A stretch of 64,000 nucleotides of DNA from an uncultured Dehalococcoidia bacterium (GTDB lineage Bacteria > Chloroflexota > Dehalococcoidia > Lucifugimonadales > UBA1123): the NCBI GenBank assembly GCA_958296105.1, contig OY282441.1, positions 2,129,800 through 2,193,799 of the forward strand, given 5' to 3'. Both the position numbers and the translations under genes were made by a program. The notes beneath the pieces are model-generated. The model saw only the letters and a list, made by a program, of their open reading frames with translations, was not told the DNA's origin and made no database searches. Shown piece by piece: positions 52,475-61,272 of the stretch. Position 1 is the first letter of the stretch. Each line of letters begins with the position of its first letter.

Positions 52475-53780
52475 GCGCTCAGCCCAAATCGTTCACGCGC
52501 CCGCGCAAACGCCCCTGCTGGACTCTCTGGAGCGCGGGATCGACGACGTCCTGCCGCAGGGACACACGCCCGTTCGTCTGGCGGTCACCAGCTCGGCGAA
52601 CGGCGTCTACGAGTGCGAGATTGGGGTTATCGAAGGCGAGACCCCCTACACCGCATCCCCGCTGTTCGGATTCAGGCGTCGGGAGTTCGAGTCCCAGTCC
52701 GAGTTCAACGTGGTCTTCGTCGTGCCAACCGGCATCGGAGCCGAGATAGGCGGTCACGCCGGAGACGCCACGCCCGCCGCCATTCTGATGGCGCAGGTCG
52801 CCGACACGCTCATAACCCACCCGAACGTGGTGAACGCCTCGGACATAAACGAGCTTCCCGCCAACGGAATGTACGTAGAGGGAAGCGTGCTGTCGCGGCT
52901 GATGATGGGAACCGTCGGTCTGCGAGCCGCGAGGTCGAACAGGGTGTTGGTGGCTCTGGATATGAGCTGCACCGAACGGTTCGCCAAGTATTCGATGAAC
53001 GCCGTGAACGCGGCGCGCTCGACGTATGGCATGAGCTGCGCGGGCATCGTCAGGATAGATCCCCCGCTGCGGCTTGTCGGCGCGTACACTGCCGCCGGGC
53101 GCGCATCCGGCACGGTCGAAGGGGTGTCTGGCTTGCTGAGGCTGCTGACCGACCTGCGCGACTCCTACGACGCGGTGGCTCTCGCTTCCGTTGTGGATGT
53201 GCCTTTGCGCTATCACTACGAATATTTCACGAGCGGCGGCGAGATGGTCAACCCCTGGGGAGGAGTGGAGGCGCTGCTCACTCATGCGGTCTCCTCGATC
53301 CTCGACGTGCCTGCCGCGCACGCGCCTATGATGGAGTCCGACGACATCTCGGCGGTGGACCCCGGCATCGTGGACGCTCGAATGGCAGCCGAGATCATCT
53401 CGATAACGTTCCTCCAGTCCGTGCTGAAAGGCCTTCAGCGCGCGCCGCGCATCGAGACCGACCAGTCGCGGCTGGAACGCTCGGACGTGCTGAGCGCGGA
53501 GGACGTGTCTTGTCTTGTGATTCCCGACTCATGTCTGGGCTTGCCCACCCTCGCCGCGCTGCATCAGGGGATCAGAGTCGTGGCTGTGCGCGAGAACCGC
53601 AGCCTGATGAGAAACGACCTTGCCAGCCTGCCCTGGGCGTCTGATCAGCTGTACTTCGCCGAGAACTACTGGGAGGCGGCGGGCATCGTCGCCGCGCTGA
53701 GGGCTGGGCTGGACCCCAACTCGGTCAGACGCCCTATATCGACCATGAGGGTGCGGAACAGTGACCGAGTCGATCTCTAG
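52461..53780 (+). CDS. DUF3326-family protein
   Basis: 439 residues from TTG 52461. The core matches DUF3326: VPTGIGAEIGGHAGDATP (~97-114), LITHPNVVNASD, NGMYVEGSVLSRLMMG, then TYGMSCAGIVRIDPPL, WGGVEALLTHAVSS and VIPDSCLGLPTLAAL. Biochemical function is unknown in the family, which occurs mainly in cyanobacteria and plants; a Rossmann-like or nucleotide-binding role is only a guess. It overlaps the upstream PLP enzyme by 14 bases and the downstream gene by 20 bases, so it is tightly coupled. A conserved glycine-rich stretch near the start (GIGAEIGGHAGD) is the likely active or ligand site. Confidence 0.78.
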   Translation: MRLLERSAQIVHAPAQTPLLDSLERGIDDVLPQGHTPVRLAVTSSANGVYECEIGVIEGETPYTASPLFGFRRREFESQSEFNVVFVVPTGIGAEIGGHAGDATPAAILMAQVADTLITHPNVVNASDINELPANGMYVEGSVLSRLMMGTVGLRAARSNRVLVALDMSCTERFAKYSMNAVNAARSTYGMSCAGIVRIDPPLRLVGAYTAAGRASGTVEGVSGLLRLLTDLRDSYDAVALASVVDVPLRYHYEYFTSGGEMVNPWGGVEALLTHAVSSILDVPAAHAPMMESDDISAVDPGIVDARMAAEIISITFLQSVLKGLQRAPRIETDQSRLERSDVLSAEDVSCLVIPDSCLGLPTLAALHQGIRVVAVRENRSLMRNDLASLPWASDQLYFAENYWEAAGIVAALRAGLDPNSVRRPISTMRVRNSDRVDL

Positions 53781-55068
53781 CCCAGCGGCGCGCGCGCGTC
53801 TGCGCTCGCTCGGCGAGGTATCCCGCGAGGAGTCGCGCACGCTTCGCCGCGTGATGCTGCGCTGCTTCGACGGCTTCCCCACGTATGCGCGGATATTCGC
53901 CGAAGCCGGCGTGGACAGGCGCGCGCTGCTGTTCGACGATCCTCTGGCATTGCTGCGGAAACTGCCGCCGATAGGCGCTGACGAGCTGGCAGACATCAGC
54001 TTCGAAGCGCTGGCGACGGACGTCGCGATGGTCGATACCGAGACCTCGTCCGCCACCACCGGCGGAAAGAAGATCCGTTTCATCTCGTACAGAGACGACA
54101 TCGCCGAGCATGAGTTCTTGGCTCGTCTGCTGTCCGTCTGCGGGGTGGGCGAGACGGACAGGGTCGCCTGCGTGGACACCGACCCCGTAGCGGTGATGGT
54201 GTCGTTTCCAAAGGCTTGCGAGCTTCTCGGCGCGGCGGAGTCCTACTGCATCAGCACAGGCGCCGGATTCGCCCGCGCCCTGCCCGTACTCGCTCGGCTG
54301 GAGCCGACCGTCCTGATAAGCGTGCCGTCGATCATCGAGCGTATGCTGGATGCCGCGCCTCCCGGGCGCTTGCCTGCGCTGGAGTCTATTCGGAAGGTCG
54401 TCTGCATTGGCGAGGGGCTGGGCGAGGGGCTGAGAGCTAGGATCCAGTCAGGCTTTGGGGCGGAGGCGTTCTCCTACTACGGATCGAGCGAAACCTCCGC
54501 GCTCGGCATCGAATGCCCCGCGCATGATGGGATACACCTGTTCCGCTCGCGCCATATCTTCGAGCTGGAGGACTCGGACTCCGAGGACTGCCGTCTGGTC
54601 GTCACGACTCTGATGCAGGAGGGGCTGCCGCTGCTGAGGTACAGGCTGGGCGACGTGGTGAGAGTATGTGGCGGCTCGTGCGCCTGCGCGCTGGACGAGC
54701 CGAGAGTGGACGTGATCGGTCGCTCGGAGATGATGGCTTCGATACTCGGCTCCAAGATCCACCACAAGGCGATTCACGACACGATCCAGCGAATCGGCAT
54801 GACAGGCCCCCTGCAAATACTGCTGGATCTGGACGGACAGACTGAGGTCATGCGCCTTCGCGTATCCGAGTCCAACGCGCGGCTGGCAGACAGCGCGATG
54901 GATGCGCTGCTCGGAGATCATGCAGACGTGGAGTTCCTGTTTGCCAGCGGGCTGCTCGACATTCGCTTCGAGATGCTCCCGTCGAGTCGATTGCCGCAAG
55001 AGCGCAAGCCCAACACTCTGGTGGACCTTCGACACGCGCGGGAATGCGCGAGATCGGGGCAGGCATAA
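53761..55068 (+). CDS. PaaK/LuxE-like adenylate-forming enzyme
   Basis: 435 residues from GTG 53761. ANL-type motifs: TSSATTGGKKIRF (phosphate loop; usual SSGTTG has Gly, here Ala), YYGSSETSALGIEC (~242), LLRYRLGDVVRVCG (~300) and VIGRSEMMASILGSK (~322). A Lys near the end (LPQERKPNTLVDLR) fits the acceptor-domain lysine. Nearest are phenylacetate-CoA ligase and LuxE-type acyl-protein synthetases, so it probably activates a carboxylic acid as an adenylate; acceptor (CoA, protein, amine) unknown. No CoA-specific features can be read off. Overlaps DUF3326 and ends four bases before the SecA-like gene. Confidence 0.8.
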   Translation: MTESISSPAARARLRSLGEVSREESRTLRRVMLRCFDGFPTYARIFAEAGVDRRALLFDDPLALLRKLPPIGADELADISFEALATDVAMVDTETSSATTGGKKIRFISYRDDIAEHEFLARLLSVCGVGETDRVACVDTDPVAVMVSFPKACELLGAAESYCISTGAGFARALPVLARLEPTVLISVPSIIERMLDAAPPGRLPALESIRKVVCIGEGLGEGLRARIQSGFGAEAFSYYGSSETSALGIECPAHDGIHLFRSRHIFELEDSDSEDCRLVVTTLMQEGLPLLRYRLGDVVRVCGGSCACALDEPRVDVIGRSEMMASILGSKIHHKAIHDTIQRIGMTGPLQILLDLDGQTEVMRLRVSESNARLADSAMDALLGDHADVEFLFASGLLDIRFEMLPSSRLPQERKPNTLVDLRHARECARSGQA

Positions 55069-55072
55069 GCCC

Positions 55073-58000
55073 ATGCTCGGATTTTCAGGGAAGACGAAAC
55101 CCGCTCGCAGCCTACGCGATGCAATGGCGCTTGCCGCGCGCGCCAGAGCGATGAATCTGGACACTCTCGACGACCCTGAGCTGGACCTTCGACTGTGGAC
55201 GGTGGCGGCTGAAGCCTGCGAGAGATCGGCGGACGCCGCGATGTCCACCGCTTTGGGACTGGTGGACGCTGCCGTGAGGCGGCGTCTGGGCATATGGAAG
55301 GCGGTTCTTTCCGATTCCGCTGATCTGACTGGCGAGATCAGGATGTTGCGAGAGATGGCAGACGACCTGCTGGCGGCATTCTTGCATTCCCGACCGCTCG
55401 GAAGCGATGGGCGGGAGTGGACGCGCCGCATCCCTGCGCTGGCGGACGCTGCCGCCGTCGGTGGCGGCAGCCGCGAAGCCCTGCGCTGGCTGCTGACGGT
55501 TCGGGCAAGGCTGGCGACCGAGCGCCCGTCGGAAATCCCGCTGCCGTCCGACTTCTACCGCTCCATCGAAGCGGTGGACGATGGGCGCTGCTTGGTGTTC
55601 CAGCCCACCCAGCGCCAGCTTGCCGCCGCAGCGCTGCTGATAGACGGCGCCATAGTCGAGATGGACGCCGGCGAGGGGAAGTCGCTCACGGCGGGAATGG
55701 CAGCGGCGATTCTAGCCGCGTCCGGGCGAAGCGTACACGTCCTGACAGCCAACGACTACCTCGCCGCCCGCGACTGCGAAGACCTCGCCCCCGTGCTGGA
55801 ATCGCTCGGCGTCACGCTCGGACTGATCACCGACAACATGGACAGATACGAACGGCTGCACCAGTACACCCGCCGGGTGGTGTTCACTACGGCCAGGGAG
55901 GTGGGCTTCGATTACCTGCGCGACAGCGTGGCGCGCTCCATGGTAGATCGGGTGAACCCGGTGTTCGACGTGGCGATCGTGGACGAGGCGGACCACCTGC
56001 TGATAGACCAAGCGCGAGTGCCGCTGATCATATCGGGAGACCCCTCCCCCGAGTCCGTGATGGGGGTGGAGTGCGAGAGCGTGGCGGTGGAGCTGATCGA
56101 GGAGCAGGCGCGGCGCGTGGATGAGATGTACGATGCGCTTGCGAGCGCCGTCGGCGGATCGCGCGATGCGCGCCTGCATCTGGCGAAGATACTGTTGGCT
56201 GGCGGTCTGTCTGGCAGGCTGATCTCGGCGCTGGAGATGCACGGCGTCTCCGCGCGCGAGTCGTTCGCGGACATGGCGCGAATGAACGACGACGAAGATG
56301 GCCGCCCCCTCGAACGAGACCTGCTGTTCACCGTCGATCCGCGCGCGCCCTCTCTGATGCTGACGGACGAGGGCTGGGATGTGGTGGCTCGCCGCTTGGA
56401 GCATCAGGCGATGGCGTTCGAGGTGGTTCAGATGCTGCGGGCAAGGGTGGTTCACGAAGCCGACGAGGATTACGTGGTGGCAGAAGGCGGCATAACGCTG
56501 GTCGATCAGCTCGACGGCAGACCGATGTACGCGCACAGATACATGGGCGGGCTGCAAGAGGCGCTCGAAGCGAAGGAGGGAATCGAGGGGCGCGGATGGG
56601 CGGACACCAAAGCGCGGACGACGATCCACGCGCTGATGTCCCGCTACTCCGCCATCTCCGGCCTTACGGGAACAGCCCAAGAGTCGGCTGACATATTCGC
56701 CAGCGACTTCCGAGCGCCGGTTGTCAGGGTTCGCCCCGAGACCGAATCCAAGCGCGTCGATCTGGCCCCCGTCGTGTTCTTCGACCGCGCCGAACATATC
56801 CGATGCGTTGCCGAAGAGGTGGCGAAGTGGCATCGAGTCGGAAGGCCCGTGCTGCTGAGCGTGGGGAGTGTCAGCGACTCGTCCACGTTCAGCGACGAGC
56901 TGACTTCGCGGGGAGTGTCTCACCGCGTGCTGAGCGCCTCCAACCCGTTTCACGAAACGGAGATCGTGGCTGGCGCGGGCAGATTCGGAGCGGTCACGGT
57001 ATCGACCGGAATGGCGGGGCGCGGCACGGACATCATCGTCGGGCGCGAGACCGACTCGCGCACAGTGTCCGCCTTCGTGGACGAGGCAGCGCGCCGCATC
57101 CGAAGAGGGCAGAGACTGATCTTCAGGAGCGACTCGCCCGAACAGGCGTCCATCTTGGAGGCGGCGATGGCAGAGGCTGCGGACGCGGACACGAGCCGCG
57201 CAGGTACGCAGGTCGTCGTCAAAAGGCGTGGCTGGCAATCCGAGACTACTGTAAGGCTGGACTTCGGGCTGGGCTTGATCGTCGTCATCGCCTCCCTGCC
57301 CGCTTCCGTCCGCGTGGAGCGCCAGATCAGGGGACGCACCGCCAGACAGGGCAGCTTCGGGGCGACCAAGACGATGGCGCGCGTCAACGACCCCGTCATA
57401 GCGTTCTCCAGACAGCAGAGCGCGCTGATGGACTTGAAGCGACCCGCGGCGACCCACGCCGGAGGCGCTGAGGTGGAAAGGCTGCTGCGCCAAATTCAGA
57501 TAGAGGCGGAGACTCAGCGCCGCGCAGCCGCTGGGGTCAGCGCGGAGCTGGCGGCGATCATCGAGGCGGAATGCCGCGCCCACTACGCCGCGCGCGAGCG
57601 GCTGATGCACGGCGCAAGAGCGTCGGCTTGGCTGGCAGTACTCGTCGCCGACTGGGTGGAGCGCGTGACTGCAACGCTGGACGACGCGAGCGTCGGCTAC
57701 GCGGAGAGATTCGATTCGGTCGCCGACTCGCTCTGGGACGAATGGGGCATCGACGTCGGCGCGAGCGCGGGACTCGCGCCCCCCGAAGTGCGCGAGACTC
57801 TGAGCGACGAGGTGAACAGACGACTGTTTCGCCACCGAGACAGGCTCGGAGCGCGTCGGCTTGGCTGCGTCCTCGCCGAGATGTATCTGGACGCCGTGGA
57901 TGCGCTGTGGCCCGACCGCCTGATGGAGCTTCAGGACATGGCGCTGTCGGTGACGCTGGGCGCGCATTCGCGCAGAGCGGCGTTCGCGCAGCTTTCCGAG

Positions 58001-58144
58001 CAGATCGAAGAATCTCGCCCCGCATTCTGGCGCAGGGCGGACGATATGGCGCTGGGATGCCTTCTAGTCGTTGAATCGTATGGCGATATGGGCGACAATC
58101 AGATTGAGCGGCTGCCCTCGAATCTGTCGGCGCTGCTCGACTGA
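55073..58144 (+). CDS. Divergent accessory SecA-type ATPase (SecA2-like)
   Basis: 1023 residues. SecA hallmarks: MDAGEGKSLTAGMA (Walker A), VHVLTANDYLAARD, VGFDYLRDSVARSM, IVDEADHLLIDQARVPLIISG (DEAD box), ISGLTGTAQES, STGMAGRGTDIIVG and RQIRGRTARQGSFG (arginine region). The preprotein-binding insertion and helical wing/scaffold parts (DALWPDRLMELQDM) are visible. The N-terminal ~150 residues are unlike canonical SecA, and the C-terminal zinc-binding Cys tail is missing. All catalytic motifs are intact but altered in places (TARQG for AGRQG), so an active ATPase that recognises special substrates is likely. Last of four coupled genes; a secreted Ser-rich protein follows at 58223. Confidence 0.83.
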   Translation: MLGFSGKTKPARSLRDAMALAARARAMNLDTLDDPELDLRLWTVAAEACERSADAAMSTALGLVDAAVRRRLGIWKAVLSDSADLTGEIRMLREMADDLLAAFLHSRPLGSDGREWTRRIPALADAAAVGGGSREALRWLLTVRARLATERPSEIPLPSDFYRSIEAVDDGRCLVFQPTQRQLAAAALLIDGAIVEMDAGEGKSLTAGMAAAILAASGRSVHVLTANDYLAARDCEDLAPVLESLGVTLGLITDNMDRYERLHQYTRRVVFTTAREVGFDYLRDSVARSMVDRVNPVFDVAIVDEADHLLIDQARVPLIISGDPSPESVMGVECESVAVELIEEQARRVDEMYDALASAVGGSRDARLHLAKILLAGGLSGRLISALEMHGVSARESFADMARMNDDEDGRPLERDLLFTVDPRAPSLMLTDEGWDVVARRLEHQAMAFEVVQMLRARVVHEADEDYVVAEGGITLVDQLDGRPMYAHRYMGGLQEALEAKEGIEGRGWADTKARTTIHALMSRYSAISGLTGTAQESADIFASDFRAPVVRVRPETESKRVDLAPVVFFDRAEHIRCVAEEVAKWHRVGRPVLLSVGSVSDSSTFSDELTSRGVSHRVLSASNPFHETEIVAGAGRFGAVTVSTGMAGRGTDIIVGRETDSRTVSAFVDEAARRIRRGQRLIFRSDSPEQASILEAAMAEAADADTSRAGTQVVVKRRGWQSETTVRLDFGLGLIVVIASLPASVRVERQIRGRTARQGSFGATKTMARVNDPVIAFSRQQSALMDLKRPAATHAGGAEVERLLRQIQIEAETQRRAAAGVSAELAAIIEAECRAHYAARERLMHGARASAWLAVLVADWVERVTATLDDASVGYAERFDSVADSLWDEWGIDVGASAGLAPPEVRETLSDEVNRRLFRHRDRLGARRLGCVLAEMYLDAVDALWPDRLMELQDMALSVTLGAHSRRAAFAQLSEQIEESRPAFWRRADDMALGCLLVVESYGDMGDNQIERLPSNLSALLD

Positions 58145-58222
58145 TGGACTGATGGACTGCGTTGACTGTATTGATGGACTGTACAGAGGGATTTCGGCTG
58201 CCCCTGCGGGAAGGAAGATTCC

Positions 58223-59050
58223 ATGAGAGCGAAAAGAGCGAGTAGATCTACGATGGCGGCGCTGGCTGGCGTCTCGCTGCTGGCAGCGCCCGTGGCCGCC
58301 GCTTGCAGCTCCGAGCCGACCTACGAGGAGTGGGCGGCGACGGACGGCGCGGCGGGCAGAATCAATTTGGACGAGGTTCAGGATGCGTTCAAGAAGTCCA
58401 GCAGCGCGACTGAGTTCGAGGAGCGGGTCAACGAGATATACGAGGGCGACGGAATCATCCTCGTTCGCGTGGATCAGGACGGCGACAGGCTCACGCTGGA
58501 AGGCTGGGAAGACCTCGACAAATCCAAGCAGATCGAGGACGGCTCGGATGACCTCCTCTTCTCCATAGTCCAGAACAACGAACAGCACGAGATGCGCGGC
58601 TACGGCGCGAACGGCTACTATCACAGCTCGTTCGGCGCGGGAGACTTCCTGTTTACCTACATGCTGCTCAGCGCGTTCAATCCCATAGGCGGACGCTACT
58701 ACTACTCGACGCCCATAAACCGCTACGACTCTATCAGCCGCAGCCGCGCGCAGTACCGGAACTCGAACGCCTACCAGAGTCAGGTCGGCAAGAACACCAG
58801 CTACTTCAGCAGACAGAAGTCGTTCGCCGGCTCCAGCTACGACCAAGCGGCTAGGAACGTCAGCTCATCGCGCCAGACCTACCTCAGCTCCCAGCGCTCG
58901 ACGGGGTCGTTCAGGTCGAGCGCAACCGGTGTGCGCTCCAGCTGGGGAAGCAGCAGCCGAAGCAGCACGCTCGGACGCTCGACCTCCGGGTTCACCGGCG
59001 GCGGCGGATCCGCGCGGCTGATCGGCTTTCGGAGGAGAAGCCTCGACTGA
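58223..59050 (+). CDS. Secreted or lipid-anchored protein with Ser/Tyr/Arg-rich tail
   Basis: 275 residues. Signal sequence (ALAGVSLLAAPVAAACSSEP) with a weak lipobox AAAC. The middle part (~35-125) is acidic and folded-looking: VDQDGDRLTLEGWEDLDKSK, NNEQHEMRGYGANGYYHSS. The C-terminal ~130 residues are low complexity in Ser, Tyr, Arg and Gly (SSRQTYLSSQRSTGSFRSS, SWGSSSRSSTLGRSTSGFTG). No domain recognised; it resembles by context the secreted partner of DUF350/DUF4178 clusters. It is 78 bases after the SecA-like gene on the same strand, and convergent with the DUF350 gene. Possible export client of the SecA-like protein. Confidence 0.7.
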   Translation: MRAKRASRSTMAALAGVSLLAAPVAAACSSEPTYEEWAATDGAAGRINLDEVQDAFKKSSSATEFEERVNEIYEGDGIILVRVDQDGDRLTLEGWEDLDKSKQIEDGSDDLLFSIVQNNEQHEMRGYGANGYYHSSFGAGDFLFTYMLLSAFNPIGGRYYYSTPINRYDSISRSRAQYRNSNAYQSQVGKNTSYFSRQKSFAGSSYDQAARNVSSSRQTYLSSQRSTGSFRSSATGVRSSWGSSSRSSTLGRSTSGFTGGGGSARLIGFRRRSLD

Positions 59051-59102
59051 ACACTTGCGATGCGCTTGCGATGCGCTTGCGATCTGCGAGTCCGGCGCGC
59101 GC

Positions 59103-59990
59103 TCAGATGGCGAAGAACAGGATCAGGCTGATGCCAATTAGCGCCGAGCTTTCTATGAAGGCGGCGCCCAGGTTGCGGTCCACCGTCAGCTCGTCAGCCA
59201 GCTTGACGTGTGGAAACAGCACCCTGTCCACCACGAACCTCATCACGTACAGCAGGACGAAGCCGAGTACGGCGTAGGTTGCGAATCCGGCGATGCTGTC
59301 CGCCCATCCCGTGAACTCGCCGAAGACCGCCTTGAACACCACTATGCCTATGGCGATCAGGTTGCCCCCGAGCGCGACGCCCACGGCGACGTTGTCACTC
59401 TCGATCTGCTCGTGGATGCTGTACGGAGTCGTCCACTCATAGACCAGCGTATAGACTATGAGGGCGACCAGCCCCAGCCCGAGGAACGCCAGCGCCGTCT
59501 CCGGCCCGCCGCTGTCTCCCGATATCGCGCCCGCGATGACCAGCCCGACCGCCACGTAGACGGCGAACTCCACCGCGCCCGTTCCGGCGTTGTGATCGTT
59601 GATTATCTCGTCCTCGGTTCTGAAATCGTGAAGCACCAGCTTGTCCACGATTACCCGCGCGATGTTGAGAACTGCGATGCCGACTATCGAATATCCGAAC
59701 ACCAGCCCGACCTCGCGCCAGTATTCGGCGGTGAACCCCAGATTGTCGTCGGCTATTACCAAGAACGGCTGGTACAGACCGCCTAGGAACACCAGAATCA
59801 CGCCCAGGTAGTAGCCCGATATGCTCACCGCCAGAGCGACGTTGTCCTTATGGTTCAGCTGCTCCTGAATGCGATACGGCGTGATCAGGTCCTGCGCCAG
59901 CCTTGCGATGGCGAGGACGACCACGCCCATGACCACGTACACGAGGCCGCGCGGTATCTGCTCGAACACGTTTATGAATGACTCGATCAT
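59103..59990 (-). CDS. Tandem DUF350 membrane protein
   Basis: 295 residues with about eight hydrophobic helices, two DUF350-like halves. Each half has a helical pair with acidic and amide residues: YRIQEQLNHKDNVALAVSISGYYLG in the first and YSIHEQIESDNVAVGVALGGNLIAIG in the second. Internal duplication is clear from these matching stretches. Members are inner-membrane proteins of unknown function that sit with DUF4178 and phage-shock-like genes in other bacteria. The DUF4178 gene is immediately upstream (16 bases). Confidence 0.8.
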   Translation of the reverse strand: MIESFINVFEQIPRGLVYVVMGVVVLAIARLAQDLITPYRIQEQLNHKDNVALAVSISGYYLGVILVFLGGLYQPFLVIADDNLGFTAEYWREVGLVFGYSIVGIAVLNIARVIVDKLVLHDFRTEDEIINDHNAGTGAVEFAVYVAVGLVIAGAISGDSGGPETALAFLGLGLVALIVYTLVYEWTTPYSIHEQIESDNVAVGVALGGNLIAIGIVVFKAVFGEFTGWADSIAGFATYAVLGFVLLYVMRFVVDRVLFPHVKLADELTVDRNLGAAFIESSALIGISLILFFAI

Positions 59991-60006
59991 ACTGCGCCTT
60001 TCGTGC

Positions 60007-60576
60007 CTACTTGTGATACACGGTAACCAGATGTGGCGAGACAGCCGCCGAAGCGTACACCTCGAACGGCAGACCCTCCCACTTTACCACCGTTATACTG
60101 CCTTCGTCGTCCTCCCTGTGGAACTCCCAGCTGTAGAATCCCTCCCCTTCCCTGTCGTCTCCCTTGAAGTACATGGTCTCGCAGCTGTTCCGATAGTAGT
60201 ACGTGTGACCTTCGTACTCGATGCTGTTTTCCAGAGACTTGAAGTCGTCCCACTGCACGAGCGTATCGTAGTCGAGTCCGACGGAGGATAGCCCCATTGG
60301 CCTGTCCTGACAGGTTATCGAGATGTGAAGCCCGTCGTGGTCCGACCACTCGATCGTGGCGCGGCGCTCCCCGTCTTCGCCCACTATCTCCCGCGACTCC
60401 CCAAAGGCAGACTCCAGACGGCTGATCTGCTCCACTATCAGGTAGGCGTCCTCGCCGGTGTCCCACAGCCCGGGAATGAACACCACGTCCCCGACCCGCG
60501 CCGAGCGGATGGAGTCGTCGGCGGGCGCGGATGCCGCCCTCTTCTTCTTGCGTCTTCCAAACAGTGCGTTCAACAT
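60007..60576 (-). CDS. DUF4178-family protein
   Basis: 189 residues. A basic N-terminus (NALFGRRKKKRAAS) precedes the DUF4178-type domain: SIRSARVGDVVFIPG, EWSDHDGLHISITCQD, TYYYRNSCETMYFKGDD and the conserved GEGFYSWEFHREDDEGSITVVKW near the end. Function unknown; in other genomes DUF4178 sits with DUF350 membrane proteins and polyamine aminopropyltransferase-like genes. The paired DUF350 gene follows at 16 bases, so the two are one operon. It is a cytoplasmic or membrane-peripheral protein. Confidence 0.78.
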   Translation of the reverse strand: MLNALFGRRKKKRAASAPADDSIRSARVGDVVFIPGLWDTGEDAYLIVEQISRLESAFGESREIVGEDGERRATIEWSDHDGLHISITCQDRPMGLSSVGLDYDTLVQWDDFKSLENSIEYEGHTYYYRNSCETMYFKGDDREGEGFYSWEFHREDDEGSITVVKWEGLPFEVYASAAVSPHLVTVYHK

Positions 60577-60682
60577 GCGTTGCCCTCTCAGGGTGCGTTA
60601 GGCTATTCTATAGCCGTGCGATTGGTTTGCCAATGCAGATACCGGTTGCTATAATTTGGCTCGTTGGAAGCGATCATGCCTG

Positions 60683-60756
60683 TGGGGATTCGTCTAGTGG
60701 TAGGACGACAGACTCTGGATCTGTAAGCAGAGGTTCGAATCCTCTATCCCCAGCCA
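60683..60756 (+). tRNA. tRNA-Gln (CTG), 74 nt, CCA encoded
   Basis: Acceptor TGGGGAT (60683-60689) pairs with ATCCCCA (60746-60752), discriminator G, then CCA. The anticodon loop CTCTGGA gives anticodon CTG, with stem ACAGA/TCTGT. The T-loop GTTCGAATC is normal. Confidence 0.95.
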
Positions 60757-60803
60757 AGCCAAGAATGTTCGGAGGCGGCTTCCCAAGCTCTCTCAAACTG
60801 CGT

Positions 60804-60880
60804 GGCCCGTTCGTCTAGCGGCCAAGGACACCGCCCTCTCAAGGCGGAGATCACGGGTTCGAATCCCGTACGGGCTACCA
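60804..60880 (+). tRNA. tRNA-Glu (CTC), 77 nt, CCA encoded
   Basis: Acceptor GGCCCGT (60804-60810) pairs with ACGGGCT (60870-60876) including one G-U pair; discriminator A, then CCA. Anticodon loop CTCTCAA with stem CCGCC/GGCGG gives CTC. Confidence 0.94.
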
Positions 60881-60934
60881 TCTCTCTCTGTCCGAGTAGT
60901 CCCAATCGCGCAGTGGGCGCGAACCGATCTGTGC

Positions 60935-61010
60935 GGCGCATTCGTCTAGGGGTCTAGGATACCACCCTTTCAAGGTGGAGACACGGGTTCGAGTCCCGTA
61001 TGCGCTACCA
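60935..61010 (+). tRNA. tRNA-Glu (TTC), 76 nt, CCA encoded
   Basis: Acceptor GGCGCAT (60935-60941) pairs with ATGCGCT (61000-61006), one G-U pair; discriminator A, then CCA. Anticodon loop CTTTCAA with stem CCACC/GGTGG gives TTC. Confidence 0.94.
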
Positions 61011-61040
61011 ACGCCCCCGCCCAGATCCCCCTTGATTACA

Positions 61041-61272
61041 GGACGCTTGACAGCCTAGACACGCAGCCATACCCGCGAACATGCGGATACCGCCTCTCCC
61101 CCTCGGCCACAGTGCGCTTGGCGGCATAGAACACGCAGCCACACCCGCGAACATGCGGATACCGCCTCTCCCCCTCGGCCACAGTGCGCTTGGCGGCATA
61201 GAACACGCAGCCATACCCGCGAACATGCGGATACCGCCTCTCCCCTTGTACACGGGGCGTTTGGCGGGGTGT
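61041..61272. repeat. Tandem 72-bp repeat, three copies with degenerate flanks
   Basis: Copies start at 61059, 61131 and 61203 (ACACGCAGCCA) and are near identical until about 61254; partial degraded copies lie on both sides. Each unit contains CCGC-GAACAT-GCGG, a small palindrome. The region lies between the tRNAs and a transporter operon, in a 475-base stretch (61011-61485) without any other supported gene. Confidence 0.9.

Noticed and set aside
60683-61010. Integrated element at the tRNA genes
   Set aside because: No integrase, no duplicated tRNA 3' end was found by eye downstream, and the flanking genes have the same composition as the rest.
61041-61272. CRISPR array
   Set aside because: The units are contiguous, 72 bases long and without unique spacers; no cas gene is near.
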